Origin: a virus
Length of the DNA: 26,781 nt
Strand: one strand, 5' to 3'
Virus record (IMG/VR): IMGVR_UViG_3300000255_000144
Location: 1 to 26,781 of that record
Positions within the stretch are counted from its first letter, which is position 1, and every line of letters starts with the position of its first letter. Made by a program: the position numbers and the translations under genes. Shown here piece by piece: positions 1 through 6,316 of this stretch. The notes under the pieces were generated by a model that was not told the origin of the DNA, ran no database searches, and saw only the letters and a list, made by a program, of their open reading frames with translations.

Positions 1-98
1 GATTGTCATATGTTACAGAGGGGTTAAAGTTTTATGTTCGTGAGTATGATGGGTATGAAGATATTGTAACGGAGGAAGATTTAAAGTTAAAAGCATAA
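1..98 (+). CDS. 3' end of an unidentified gene (partial)
   Basis: An open frame enters from the left edge in phase with base 3 and ends at TAA 96-98. The visible 31 residues are rich in acidic and hydrophobic residues and end in DLKLKA. The other two forward frames stop within the first 42 bases, so this is the only frame that can be coding. Too little remains to name a family. It ends just before the acceptor half of the tmRNA, so the tmRNA may be co-transcribed with it or driven by a promoter inside it. No convincing promoter was seen in these 98 bases. Confidence 0.55.
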   Translation, partial: LSYVTEGLKFYVREYDGYEDIVTEEDLKLKA

Positions 99-100
99 TA

Positions 101-155
101 GTTTGAAGTATATTTTATGTATGTTGGACGTGGGTGCGATTCCCACCTCTTCCAC
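101..155 (+). ncRNA. ssrA: Permuted tmRNA, acceptor piece (T arm and 3' acceptor strand)
   Basis: Bases 130-146 form a T arm: stem GTGGG/CCCAC (130-134 with 142-146) closing the 7-base loop TGCGATT, preceded by GGAC as in tmRNAs. The next seven bases CTCTTCC (147-153) pair fully with GGGGGAG at 433-439, more than 270 bases downstream, as G-C, G-C, G-U, G-U, G-C, A-U, G-C. The third pair is G-U, the alanyl-tRNA synthetase identity element. Upstream, GTATGTT (119-125) pairs with AATGTAC (452-458), and GTATAT (108-113) with GTATAT (465-470), as in helix P2. A154 would be the discriminator; CCA is not encoded. The order acceptor-then-coding is that of a circularly permuted gene giving a two-piece RNA. 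The 5' end is approximate. Confidence 0.85.
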
Positions 156-432
156 ATAAATTGTCTAGTGTAGATGTATAATGCATATATACGGAATGTG
201 TGACACACGGTATACTTAGTAGAATAGATGGAGCGTACGAAAGATGGTGAGGGGGAATTCCCCCAGAGCCAACGGGTTCATTTAACTTAGCACCAAACCA
301 GCGATGATGGGTTCTACAATGTATATATGGACGTATGTGAACACGGGACAACAAACTCCCGGGTATCCTTAGCCGCAAGTGGCGTTCATGAAGTTCTGCA
401 GGACTTTTGGGTTGTGACTAGACAATTTTTGT
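156..432 (+). other. Intervening segment between the two tmRNA pieces
   Basis: This roughly 277-base segment lies between the acceptor 3' end and the coding-piece 5' end, and would be removed by processing. I see no credible protein gene in it. It is rich in local structure: a perfect 14-base palindrome GGGGGAATTCCCCC at 251-264; a stem GTGAAC/GTTCAT (337-342 with 384-389) enclosing CGGGA/TCCCG (344-348 with 357-361) and GCC/GGC (372-374 with 381-383); and GTGTG/CACAC near 199-210. These may guide processing or form a separate structured RNA. No tRNA or known riboswitch was recognised. Confidence 0.7.
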
Positions 433-596
433 GGGGGAGAACAGATTCGACAATGTACTATATTGTATATGGACTATTCATCAAGAAAGATGTAAAAATC
501 AAAAAAATAAATGCAGATGATAATTTTGCGGTTGCAGCTTAGTATATAAGTATGCGGAGTTTGGGGATACTTGGCAACAGAAATCCTCTTATATAT
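433..596 (+). ncRNA. ssrA: Permuted tmRNA, coding piece with tag reading frame
   Basis: The segment opens with the 5' acceptor strand GGGGGAG (433-439), followed by GATTCGAC (444-451), the nearly universal tmRNA 5' signature (E. coli has GGATTCGACGGG). P2 follows at 452-470. A small CATC/GATG stem (479-482 with 489-492) lies where pseudoknot 1 is expected. An A-rich run leads into the tag frame ending GCAGCTTAG at 542. After the tag, TATATAAG (543-550) pairs with CTTATATA (588-595), enclosing G-rich bases that can pair with ATCCT, as in downstream tmRNA pseudoknots. The far 3' boundary is uncertain and may be set by the terminator that follows. Confidence 0.87.
510..542 (+). other. tmRNA proteolysis tag frame, (N)ADDNFAVAA-stop
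   Basis: Codons from AAT 510 or GCA 513 to TAG 540-542 read (N)-A-D-D-N-F-A-V-A-A. Bacterial tags typically end in hydrophobic-A-A (E. coli ...ENYALAA; Caulobacter ...EEFAVAA), which ClpXP recognises. Both the DNF core and the AVAA end resemble the Caulobacter tag, but this tag is shorter. The most likely resume codon is GCA 513, because tags usually begin with alanine at or near the charged residue; AAT 510 cannot be excluded. Confidence 0.85.
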
Positions 597-634
597 ATAA
601 TGTGGGTGTTGGAAAATACCCACATTATGTTTCA
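597..634 (+). terminator. Hairpin terminator after the tmRNA
   Basis: Bases 597-607 pair perfectly with 618-628 (11 bp, including GTGGGT/ACCCAC) around a 10-base loop. A T-rich stretch follows (GTTTCATTTTT). Position and shape fit a rho-independent terminator or the 3' processing hairpin of the coding piece. The U tract is interrupted, so termination may be partial. Confidence 0.7.
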
Positions 635-660
635 TTTTTACAACAAAGAGGAAAAAAAAT

Positions 661-978
661 ATGAAGAAGGTATTAATTTTATTAACTGTATTATTTGCAT
701 TTACAACAACGGTGGCTGTTGCAGATTCATTTTCAATGAAAATGAAGGATGCTGGTTTTCGTTGGACTCAAGATATGGATAACTTAGATAATTTTTGGAG
801 TGGTGATCAAGATACTAATGGTCTACGATTATTCACTACTGCTTATGTTGGTTCAAAATCACATGAAGTTACCATGATGTATAATAGACAACAAATGTCT
901 GGACCTTGGGATTTATTTGAAGGGAATGATCAACATCTTGAAAATGTAGCGGTAGAGTACCGATATAATTTCAATTAA
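661..978 (+). CDS. Small secreted protein with signal peptide
   Basis: The protein has 105 residues. It begins with a classic signal peptide: MKK, a hydrophobic core at residues 4-16, and a likely cleavage AVA-D near residue 21. The mature part of about 84 residues is polar and aromatic, has no cysteine, and ends in alternating aromatic residues (YRYNFN), recalling the last strand of outer-membrane or periplasmic beta proteins. AGAGG lies nine bases before the ATG. It has its own hairpin downstream and follows the tmRNA terminator, so it looks like a small independent unit. No family was recognised; an envelope role (superinfection exclusion or lysis) is only a guess. Confidence 0.8.
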   Translation: MKKVLILLTVLFAFTTTVAVADSFSMKMKDAGFRWTQDMDNLDNFWSGDQDTNGLRLFTTAYVGSKSHEVTMMYNRQQMSGPWDLFEGNDQHLENVAVEYRYNFN

Positions 979-990
979 TATATTTATTAT

Positions 991-1021
991 GAATAATTCC
1001 GCCAATTTGACGGAATTATTC
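991..1021 (+). terminator. Hairpin after the secreted-protein gene
   Basis: Bases 991-1001 pair with 1011-1021 as a perfect 11-bp stem (GAATAATTCCG) with a 9-base loop. No clear U tract follows (TAACC), so it may be a weak terminator, an RNA-stabilising hairpin, or active on the opposite strand. Confidence 0.5.
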
Positions 1022-1051
1022 TAACCAGAAGATATATGTGCGGGGTGGTAT

Positions 1052-1180
1052 ATGAAAAAGTTAGTTAAAGTGAATTTGATATTATTAATTATTATTTCGT
1101 CTATTGGGTGTTCTAATATGTCCCCAATAAGAATATCGGCTTCACAAACATTAGAAGGTAAAATTATAATAGGAGAGTAA
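1052..1180 (+). CDS. Very small lipoprotein, paralogue of the next gene
   Basis: This 42-residue protein has a basic start MKKLVK, a hydrophobic stretch at residues 8-16 and the lipobox SIGC, so the mature lipidated part is only about 23 residues. Its leader and first mature residues (GCSNM) match those of the downstream protein (GCSKM). The two genes are one base apart and look like a tandem duplication in which this copy lost its C-terminal domain. GGGGTGG precedes the ATG. Small phage lipoproteins can act in lysis (Rz1-like spanins) or exclusion, but nothing here decides the role. Confidence 0.7.
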   Translation: MKKLVKVNLILLIIISSIGCSNMSPIRISASQTLEGKIIIGE

Positions 1181-1181
1181 T

Positions 1182-1388
1182 ATGAAAAGGTTAGTTAAGT
1201 TGAGTTTGATAATGTCAATTATTATCATGTTGTATGGTTGTTCTAAGATGGATACAGTAAAATTGGCGGCATATCATACAGTAGAACAATATTGTTCTAT
1301 TAGTGATATGGGCAGAGTTGCCCTTCGTGAACAAGTAAGTGAGGCTGTGGCGCCAAATTCAATAAAAGTTAATTGTTCTGGAGATTGA
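1182..1388 (+). CDS. Small lipoprotein (conserved phage type)
   Basis: This 68-residue protein begins MKRLVK, has a hydrophobic segment at residues 8-17 and the lipobox LYGC with Cys20. The mature part, containing QYCSI, ALREQV and APNSIKVNC, resembles small lipoproteins I associate with phage genomes, of unknown function. Two further cysteines (38 and 65) could form a disulphide in the periplasm. GGAG overlaps the end of the preceding gene and serves this ATG; the stop lies one base before the lipase start, so the three genes are likely translated together. Confidence 0.78.
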   Translation: MKRLVKLSLIMSIIIMLYGCSKMDTVKLAAYHTVEQYCSISDMGRVALREQVSEAVAPNSIKVNCSGD

Positions 1389-1389
1389 T

Positions 1390-2172
1390 ATGTTAAATAG
1401 GGAATTTAGTTATAAAAATGCAACGTTTTTTTCTGGATTGTCTATGAATGCTTATTTGGATGTTGCAGATTTCTCAGAAATATATTCAGAGAAATATGAT
1501 ATTAAGTTTTTTAATAATGGGTCTACTCAATGTTATGGATTATGGGATGATGAAGATATTATATATGTATTTCGGGGGACGGAACCGACACAATTGTCAG
1601 ATATTGAGGCAGATATAAAATTTAGAAAGGTTGAATCAGACAGTATTGGTAGTGTTCATAGGGGGTTTAAGGGTGCATTAGACTTGATATATGATGATTT
1701 GTTTCAACATTATGTAGATTATTCAATAGTCGGAGATAAACACAGGAATGTATATTTTACAGGTCATAGTTTGGGAGCTGCTTTATGTACTTTAGCCTCA
1801 TCACGATTTGGTGGAAAAGATTCTATAGGATATACTTTTGGGTCGCCTAGAGTGGGTGATTCTGATTTTGCATCTTCGTTTACTCCAACATTTTATAGAT
1901 TTAAAAATAATTGTGATATAGTTACACGACACCCATTAGAACTTGTTGGATTCAGACATATTGGATTATTAAAATATTTTGATTGTAATGGTAGGGTTGT
2001 TTCTGGATATTCTAGAATGTATTTGATTGGACAATATATATGGGGTATGTGTGGTGGATTATTGCAATTTGAAATAGATTCTTTTAATGATCATTCATCA
2101 TCAGGGTATCATGACTGTTGTGCGTGGGCTGAACATTTAGAATCGACAAGGGGTAATCCAGAAGAACTATAG
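1390..2172 (+). CDS. Class 3 lipase-like alpha/beta hydrolase
   Basis: This 260-residue protein has the class 3 lipase pattern. VFRGTE (60-65) matches the region of the oxyanion hole. GHSLGAAL at 125-132 carries the nucleophile elbow with Ser127. FGSPRVGD (150-157) and YRFKNNCDIVTRHP follow, with Asp176 as the likely second triad residue; His235 or His241 is the candidate third. No signal peptide is visible, so it probably acts inside the cell unless released at lysis. Substrates would be acylglycerols or phospholipids. It follows the lipoprotein genes with GGAG before its ATG. A role in membrane remodelling, lysis or fatty-acid supply is possible; the last would fit the acyl-CoA dehydrogenase further along. 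Confidence 0.82.
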   Translation: MLNREFSYKNATFFSGLSMNAYLDVADFSEIYSEKYDIKFFNNGSTQCYGLWDDEDIIYVFRGTEPTQLSDIEADIKFRKVESDSIGSVHRGFKGALDLIYDDLFQHYVDYSIVGDKHRNVYFTGHSLGAALCTLASSRFGGKDSIGYTFGSPRVGDSDFASSFTPTFYRFKNNCDIVTRHPLELVGFRHIGLLKYFDCNGRVVSGYSRMYLIGQYIWGMCGGLLQFEIDSFNDHSSSGYHDCCAWAEHLESTRGNPEEL

Positions 2173-2215
2173 AGATGTTAGATATTATGTAATACTTTTA
2201 AATAAAGGTGGTTGT

Positions 2216-3946
2216 ATGAATTTAGGACATTTTTTAATAGAACAATTAAAGTTATATGGTGCAGGTCATATATTTGGTATACCAGGAGATTACACGTTAA
2301 ATTTTATGCGTGAAATTGAAGAACATTCTGATATGGAATATGTTGGAGTGAGTAGAGAAGATTCTGCTGGATATGCCGCAGATGCATATGGTAGATTACG
2401 TGGTTGTGGTGTGGTATGTGTCACGTATTCAGTTGGTGCTATGAATATTATGAATTCGGTTGCTGGTGCCTATGCGGAAAGGTCACCAGTTGTTATTCTT
2501 GTTGGTAAACCATCATCTGATGATTTATTGGTAAATCCAAATAGACATCACACAATCAATAATGCAAATACACAAAGGGATATATTCAAGAATATAACCA
2601 CTAATACTTATTCGTTAGATTCTGAAGATATGTTTTTTAATATGTCTATGATTCATTTGGCATTGAATAAAATGCGAAAACATTCTAGACCAATTTATAT
2701 TGAATTTTCAAATAAAGATATAGTACGTTCAGTTGATGAATATTTGAAGAAATTTCAAACAGTATATGGGGATGATGTACCATCAAAAATCTTTCCAGCA
2801 TATGTGAAGGATTCTAATAATGTCATTGTTAAGGATACTCCATTTTCTAAAGAATGCAAATCTATAAATTTACCATATGATAATTTGAATAAATTTAAAT
2901 CTGCAAGTAATAGGGTTTTAATTATTGGTCATGAGGTATTTCGTAATTCATTAGAAGATCATATTCTTAATTTTGCAAAGAAGTTTAATATTCCAATATT
3001 TACAACTTTGCTTGGTAAATCCACCATTTCAGAGTTTAGTCGAAATTCTATTGGGTGTGTTTCTGGTTTATTTTCTGATTCGTCAGTTATTGATGAGATA
3101 AAAAAATCAGACTGTATTGTTACTATTGGTATGGTTAATACGGATATTGAATCATTTGATTTTGCTGCTGATATTTCTATTAATATGGATGATGGTATCA
3201 TGTTTGAAAATAAACATGTTAAAACATTAAAATCTACAACTTCTAGTTTTTATGAGATGGTTCGTTCATTTTTGGTATATTTAGATGATTCTGAGATTCA
3301 ATCTGATAATTCTATAAGTAGATGGACTAATATTGTAGATACCAGTAAATTGTCATTTAAGTCACATGACATGACGAATCCTACTAAATTGGAATATGTA
3401 TTTGATACTATAGGTGAATTGATAAGTGAGGATCATATAGTAATATCAGATATAGGTGAATCGTTATTTGGTATTATTGATGTTCCTATGAGGAAAGGAC
3501 AATTTTTATGTATGGCATATTATACATCTATGTCATTTTCGGTTCCTGCCGCAGTTGGTGTTAAGTATGCAAAACCACATAAAAGACCAATAGTCATTGT
3601 TGGTGATGGTGCCTTTCAAATGACGGGTTCTGAATTTTCATCCCACATTCGTAATGAGTTGAATACTGTTATTCTTATACTTAATAATAGGGGATATTCT
3701 ACTGAAAAGGCAATTATGGAAGGTGAGTTCAATGATATTCATAATTGGAGATATGATAAAATAACAGATTTAATGGATGGTGGTGTTGGGATGTATATAT
3801 CAGATTCTTCTCAATTCAGGAATGCATTAGAAACTGCATTAGATGATGGGTCACAATCTTATGTATTAAATATAGAGATTGCCCCAGATGATCAATCTAT
3901 TGCAATGAAAAATATAATTGAAACATTATGTAAAGATAATTTATGA
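2216..3946 (+). CDS. ThDP-dependent 2-oxo-acid decarboxylase (pyruvate/indolepyruvate decarboxylase family)
   Basis: This 576-residue protein is full length for the family. The N-terminal pyrimidine-binding domain has FGIPGDYTLNF (20-30) and the cofactor-activating Glu48 within SREDSAGYAADAYGR. The double histidine at 111-112 (NRHHT) is the pyruvate decarboxylase signature and argues against acetolactate synthase. A central domain covers about residues 190-350. The C-terminal pyrophosphate domain has the ThDP/Mg motif from GDG (463-465) to NN (490-491), followed by Glu497 in GYSTE, equivalent to the catalytic glutamate of NNxGYTIE. Expected reaction: 2-oxo acid to aldehyde plus CO2. The substrate cannot be read from sequence. 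AAAGGTGG precedes the ATG, and its stop overlaps the prs start, so the two are translationally coupled. Confidence 0.88.
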   Translation: MNLGHFLIEQLKLYGAGHIFGIPGDYTLNFMREIEEHSDMEYVGVSREDSAGYAADAYGRLRGCGVVCVTYSVGAMNIMNSVAGAYAERSPVVILVGKPSSDDLLVNPNRHHTINNANTQRDIFKNITTNTYSLDSEDMFFNMSMIHLALNKMRKHSRPIYIEFSNKDIVRSVDEYLKKFQTVYGDDVPSKIFPAYVKDSNNVIVKDTPFSKECKSINLPYDNLNKFKSASNRVLIIGHEVFRNSLEDHILNFAKKFNIPIFTTLLGKSTISEFSRNSIGCVSGLFSDSSVIDEIKKSDCIVTIGMVNTDIESFDFAADISINMDDGIMFENKHVKTLKSTTSSFYEMVRSFLVYLDDSEIQSDNSISRWTNIVDTSKLSFKSHDMTNPTKLEYVFDTIGELISEDHIVISDIGESLFGIIDVPMRKGQFLCMAYYTSMSFSVPAAVGVKYAKPHKRPIVIVGDGAFQMTGSEFSSHIRNELNTVILILNNRGYSTEKAIMEGEFNDIHNWRYDKITDLMDGGVGMYISDSSQFRNALETALDDGSQSYVLNIEIAPDDQSIAMKNIIETLCKDNL

Positions 3947-4896
3947 AAAAATCTATAATAATTTCAACACGGTCTAATACAAAGTTGGCCAAAGAAGTTG
4001 CTGAGAATCTTGGTATGAGATTGACCAAGGTGAAAATTAGAGATTTTCCTGATTCAGAGATTTATGTAGAGATTAAGGAGAACATTCGGTTAGAGGAAGT
4101 TTTTATTATAGCTGGATTTAAATCTGGGGTAGGTTCTAATAGAAACAATGATATAATGGAATTGATGTTACTTATTGATGCAGTTAGACGTTCAAATCCA
4201 TCTGTTATTAATGTTATATTCCCATATTATGCATATGCTAGACAAGATAGACGTACTAATAGAAGTCCTATATCTGGTAAGGTGTTTGCTAATATGCTCT
4301 GTTATTCTGGTATAAATTCAGTAATCTGTATGGATTTACATTCTTTACAAACACAAGCATTTTTTAATAACAATGTTGTTTGTGAACATATATCAGCTTT
4401 AAAAACTATGAGGGATTCTATTGTTGCCGCAATTGTTCCTTCTTATTGGGATGTTGTGGTTGCTGCTGATGTGGGTGGTTCTGGTCGTGCAAGGTATTTT
4501 GCAAAGGAATTAAATTTACCAATCGCAATTATTGATAAACGTCGACCAGAGCCGGGTATGTCTGAAGTTATGAATGTTATTGGTGATGTTGAAGGTAAAA
4601 AATGTGTTATAGTAGATGATATGATTGATGGTGGGGGAACATTGGTTGGTGCTGCAGAGGCATTAAAGTTGTCTGGATCGGTGAGGGTTGATTGTGTTGC
4701 AGTTCATGGTGTTTTTTCTGGAAAGTCTATTGAACGAATAGAACAGTCTGATATCGGGACTTTGTATATTACAGATTCCATAGAACATACTTCTGAGTTG
4801 ACATCAAAGATAAAGGTAATAAGTGTAAAGGACTTGGTATCGGAGACGATACGAAGATTTCGTAATGGTGAATCATTAAAGGCGTTAGTATCATGA
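3943..4896 (+). CDS. prs: Ribose-phosphate pyrophosphokinase (PRPP synthetase)
   Basis: This 317-residue protein matches bacterial PRPP synthetases (about 315) end to end. It converts ribose 5-phosphate and ATP to PRPP and AMP, feeding purine, pyrimidine and NAD synthesis. Visible motifs: FPDSEIYVEI (35-44), the ATP loop FPYYAYARQDRRT (93-105), DLHS (131-134), ADVGGSGRA near 176-183, and the PRPP-binding loop VIVDDMIDGGGT (222-233). It overlaps the decarboxylase by ATGA and the next small gene by ATGA. Phage prs genes are known, for example with nicotinamide phosphoribosyltransferase in vibriophage KVP40. No such partner lies in this window, but pyrD, a purN-like gene and pyrophosphatase do. 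Confidence 0.95.
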   Translation: MKKSIIISTRSNTKLAKEVAENLGMRLTKVKIRDFPDSEIYVEIKENIRLEEVFIIAGFKSGVGSNRNNDIMELMLLIDAVRRSNPSVINVIFPYYAYARQDRRTNRSPISGKVFANMLCYSGINSVICMDLHSLQTQAFFNNNVVCEHISALKTMRDSIVAAIVPSYWDVVVAADVGGSGRARYFAKELNLPIAIIDKRRPEPGMSEVMNVIGDVEGKKCVIVDDMIDGGGTLVGAAEALKLSGSVRVDCVAVHGVFSGKSIERIEQSDIGTLYITDSIEHTSELTSKIKVISVKDLVSETIRRFRNGESLKALVS

Positions 4897-4997
4897 AAGA
4901 GAAATTTAAATTTTTAGGGTTATTATTTGCTATTTTTATTTGTGCAAATGCAATATTAATAGGTATTGGGTATATTATAAATGTCAGTTTAAATTAA
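4893..4997 (+). CDS. 34-residue single-span membrane protein
   Basis: The start ATG overlaps the prs stop as ATGA, the arrangement used repeatedly in this genome, and the frame stays open to TAA 4995-4997. The peptide is MKEKFKF followed by one hydrophobic segment (residues 8-30) and a short polar tail. It ends just before a strong promoter. No family was recognised. The short length makes it uncertain, but the coupling and clean membrane-span composition support it. Confidence 0.5.
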   Translation: MKEKFKFLGLLFAIFICANAILIGIGYIINVSLN

Positions 4998-5005
4998 AAT
5001 ATGAC

Positions 5006-5034
5006 TTGACATTTGGTTAAAAATCTGTTATAAT
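5006..5034 (+). promoter_or_regulatory. Consensus sigma-70 promoter
   Basis: TTGACA (5006-5011), exactly 17 bases, then TATAAT (5029-5034): a perfect match to the housekeeping consensus at both boxes. The start would be near 5041, about 20 bases before the ATG at 5062 with AGGAGA between. It probably drives the run from 5062 to about 9921. Confidence 0.9.
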
Positions 5035-5061
5035 GGTGTTAAATATTAAAAGGAGAGTTTT

Positions 5062-5202
5062 ATGAGTAAAAGAGCTAAACCATTTAGAAGTGATCAAAAG
5101 AATGCCCGTGGGAAATCATTTGGTAAACAAAGTGGGCATGGGTCATATACAAAGAAACGACATCCTACTTCTAAATGGGTATTAAATGGGGCATTGACAT
5201 GA
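5062..5202 (+). CDS. Small basic protein, 46 residues
   Basis: First gene after a consensus promoter, with an excellent ribosome binding site (AGGAGAG, seven bases before ATG). The product is strongly basic (about 12 Lys/Arg/His clustered in the first 35 residues) with glycine and serine, and no hydrophobic core. Such early-transcribed basic phage peptides often bind nucleic acids or host polymerase/ribosome components, but that is inference. Its stop overlaps the next start as ATGA. Confidence 0.72.
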   Translation: MSKRAKPFRSDQKNARGKSFGKQSGHGSYTKKRHPTSKWVLNGALT

Positions 5203-5492
5203 GAGAAAGTGAAACAATGGAATTGCCATATTCTGAAGGATATGATGAAACTAGAGTTTTATCAGAGATAAGAGATTATATCGGATCTACTTATGTGTCA
5301 CATTACACTAATGATAATAATGATATACAAGTACTTGATATATATCGTGCTAGGGGAACTATGACTAATACGTGTATTGATAATTCATTGAAATATTTAA
5401 TGAGGTATGGTAAGAAGAATGGTTCTAATAGAGATGATTTGCTAAAGGCTGTTCATTATATAATATTGGCATTGGGGAATGAATCGCATTAG
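5199..5492 (+). CDS. DUF3310-like small phage protein
   Basis: The 97-residue form starts at ATG 5199, which overlaps the previous stop; an in-frame ATG at 5175 would add eight residues but lies deep in the preceding gene. The C-terminal half carries CIDNSLKYLMRYGKKNG and DDLLKAVHYIILALG, the pattern of DUF3310/SaV-like proteins (N-x-x-KY-x-x-R-x-G-K-x-x, then LxKAxxYI). These are common in phages next to nucleotide-metabolism genes, and their biochemical role is unsettled. Its position upstream of ppa and pyrD fits that association. Confidence 0.75.
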   Translation: MRESETMELPYSEGYDETRVLSEIRDYIGSTYVSHYTNDNNDIQVLDIYRARGTMTNTCIDNSLKYLMRYGKKNGSNRDDLLKAVHYIILALGNESH

Positions 5493-5501
5493 GAGTATAT
5501 T

Positions 5502-6143
5502 ATGGAATTTGGGGATTATTTTTTACCGTCATTAAGTAGTTCTTTATTTATTATTGTTAGAGAAGGTATAGAGATATTATTACTTTTGATGATAATATTA
5601 AAGTTGACGGAATATGAACATAAGAGATATGTATATTTGGGTTCATTTTTAGGTATACTGTCATCAATCTTGGTTGCTTATTTATTTGTTGATATATTTG
5701 AACATTCTGATTTAGAGTTATTTGAGGGTTATGTACAGGTTATAACTGGGTTGATGTTATTATATATTTCTGTTTGGTGTGTTAATGCAAATAAACATAT
5801 TAACGAACATTTACAATATAATAATTCCATGGCATTTGTCTTAGTATCGTTTTTTACTATATTGAGAGAAGGTGTAGAAGTTGTGTTATTTTATTTCTCA
5901 TTATATACATCAGTATTATCAGATGTTATTGGTATGTTATTTGGATTTCTGATTGGTATTGGTATATTAGTATATATTGGAACACGTATTAACAATTTTA
6001 ATACGAAATATATATTTAAAGCTTCATCATATGTATTTCCGATATTTGCTTTGTATTTTTTATCTTCTGGAATACACGAATTTGCAGAATACTATGAGGT
6101 TGAATGGTTACATAACATTCTTATAATATATCATGACTCCTAA
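5502..6143 (+). CDS. FTR1-family iron permease-like membrane protein
   Basis: This 213-residue, very hydrophobic protein has about six or seven spans. It carries two REGxE motifs inside membrane segments, REGIE (20-24) and REGVE (122-126), the iron-binding REXXE signature of FTR1 high-affinity iron permeases, and a C-terminal SSGIHEFAEYY resembling the conserved GxHExxE element. It is shorter than typical FTR1/EfeU (about 270-280), with short loops. The family moves ferric iron across the cytoplasmic membrane, usually with an oxidase partner or EfeO/EfeB; none is seen here. AGGAG precedes the ATG. Confidence 0.85.
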   Translation: MEFGDYFLPSLSSSLFIIVREGIEILLLLMIILKLTEYEHKRYVYLGSFLGILSSILVAYLFVDIFEHSDLELFEGYVQVITGLMLLYISVWCVNANKHINEHLQYNNSMAFVLVSFFTILREGVEVVLFYFSLYTSVLSDVIGMLFGFLIGIGILVYIGTRINNFNTKYIFKASSYVFPIFALYFLSSGIHEFAEYYEVEWLHNILIIYHDS

Positions 6144-6151
6144 ATATAGAT

Positions 6152-6316
6152 ATGGAAGATATAATATGGATATTTTTATTAGGAATATGTGCTGGGTTTT
6201 CATTCAGGGCAGGGTTTAGACATGGTTGGTATTTAGCTGTAAATGTCACATTACATGAATTGTATAAAATGGGCATTATTAATGAAAAGGTATTAAATGA
6301 ATATACAAAAAAATGA
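6152..6316 (+). CDS. 54-residue membrane-anchored protein
   Basis: Starts at ATG 6152, eight bases after the permease stop, and ends with the ATGA overlap to the pyrophosphatase gene. It has one hydrophobic segment (residues 4-17), then a basic patch (FRAGFRHGWY) and a polar tail. No family was recognised. The coupling to ppa and the uninterrupted frame support it. It could be an accessory subunit of the permease, but nothing shows this. Confidence 0.62.
   Translation: MEDIIWIFLLGICAGFSFRAGFRHGWYLAVNVTLHELYKMGIINEKVLNEYTKK

Noticed and set aside
251-264. GGGGGAATTCCCCC as an operator or attachment core
   Set aside because: It lies within the structured tmRNA intervening segment and has no partner repeat or integrase nearby; RNA structure explains it more simply.
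115-378. Reverse-strand 87-codon frame over the tmRNA
   Set aside because: It covers the T arm and intervening segment, has no promoter or binding site, and no other gene reads leftward.
156-432. Group I intron or tRNA within the intervening segment
   Set aside because: No conserved intron core or cloverleaf could be built, and the flanking pieces are already explained by a permuted tmRNA.
327-542. A 71-codon forward open frame ending in NADDNFAVAA
   Set aside because: Only its last codons are meaningful, as the tmRNA tag; the earlier part crosses the tmRNA 5' end and pseudoknot region and has no binding site.
552-782. Forward 76-codon frame
   Set aside because: Runs through the terminator hairpin and out of frame through the secreted-protein gene, which has a better start and signal peptide.
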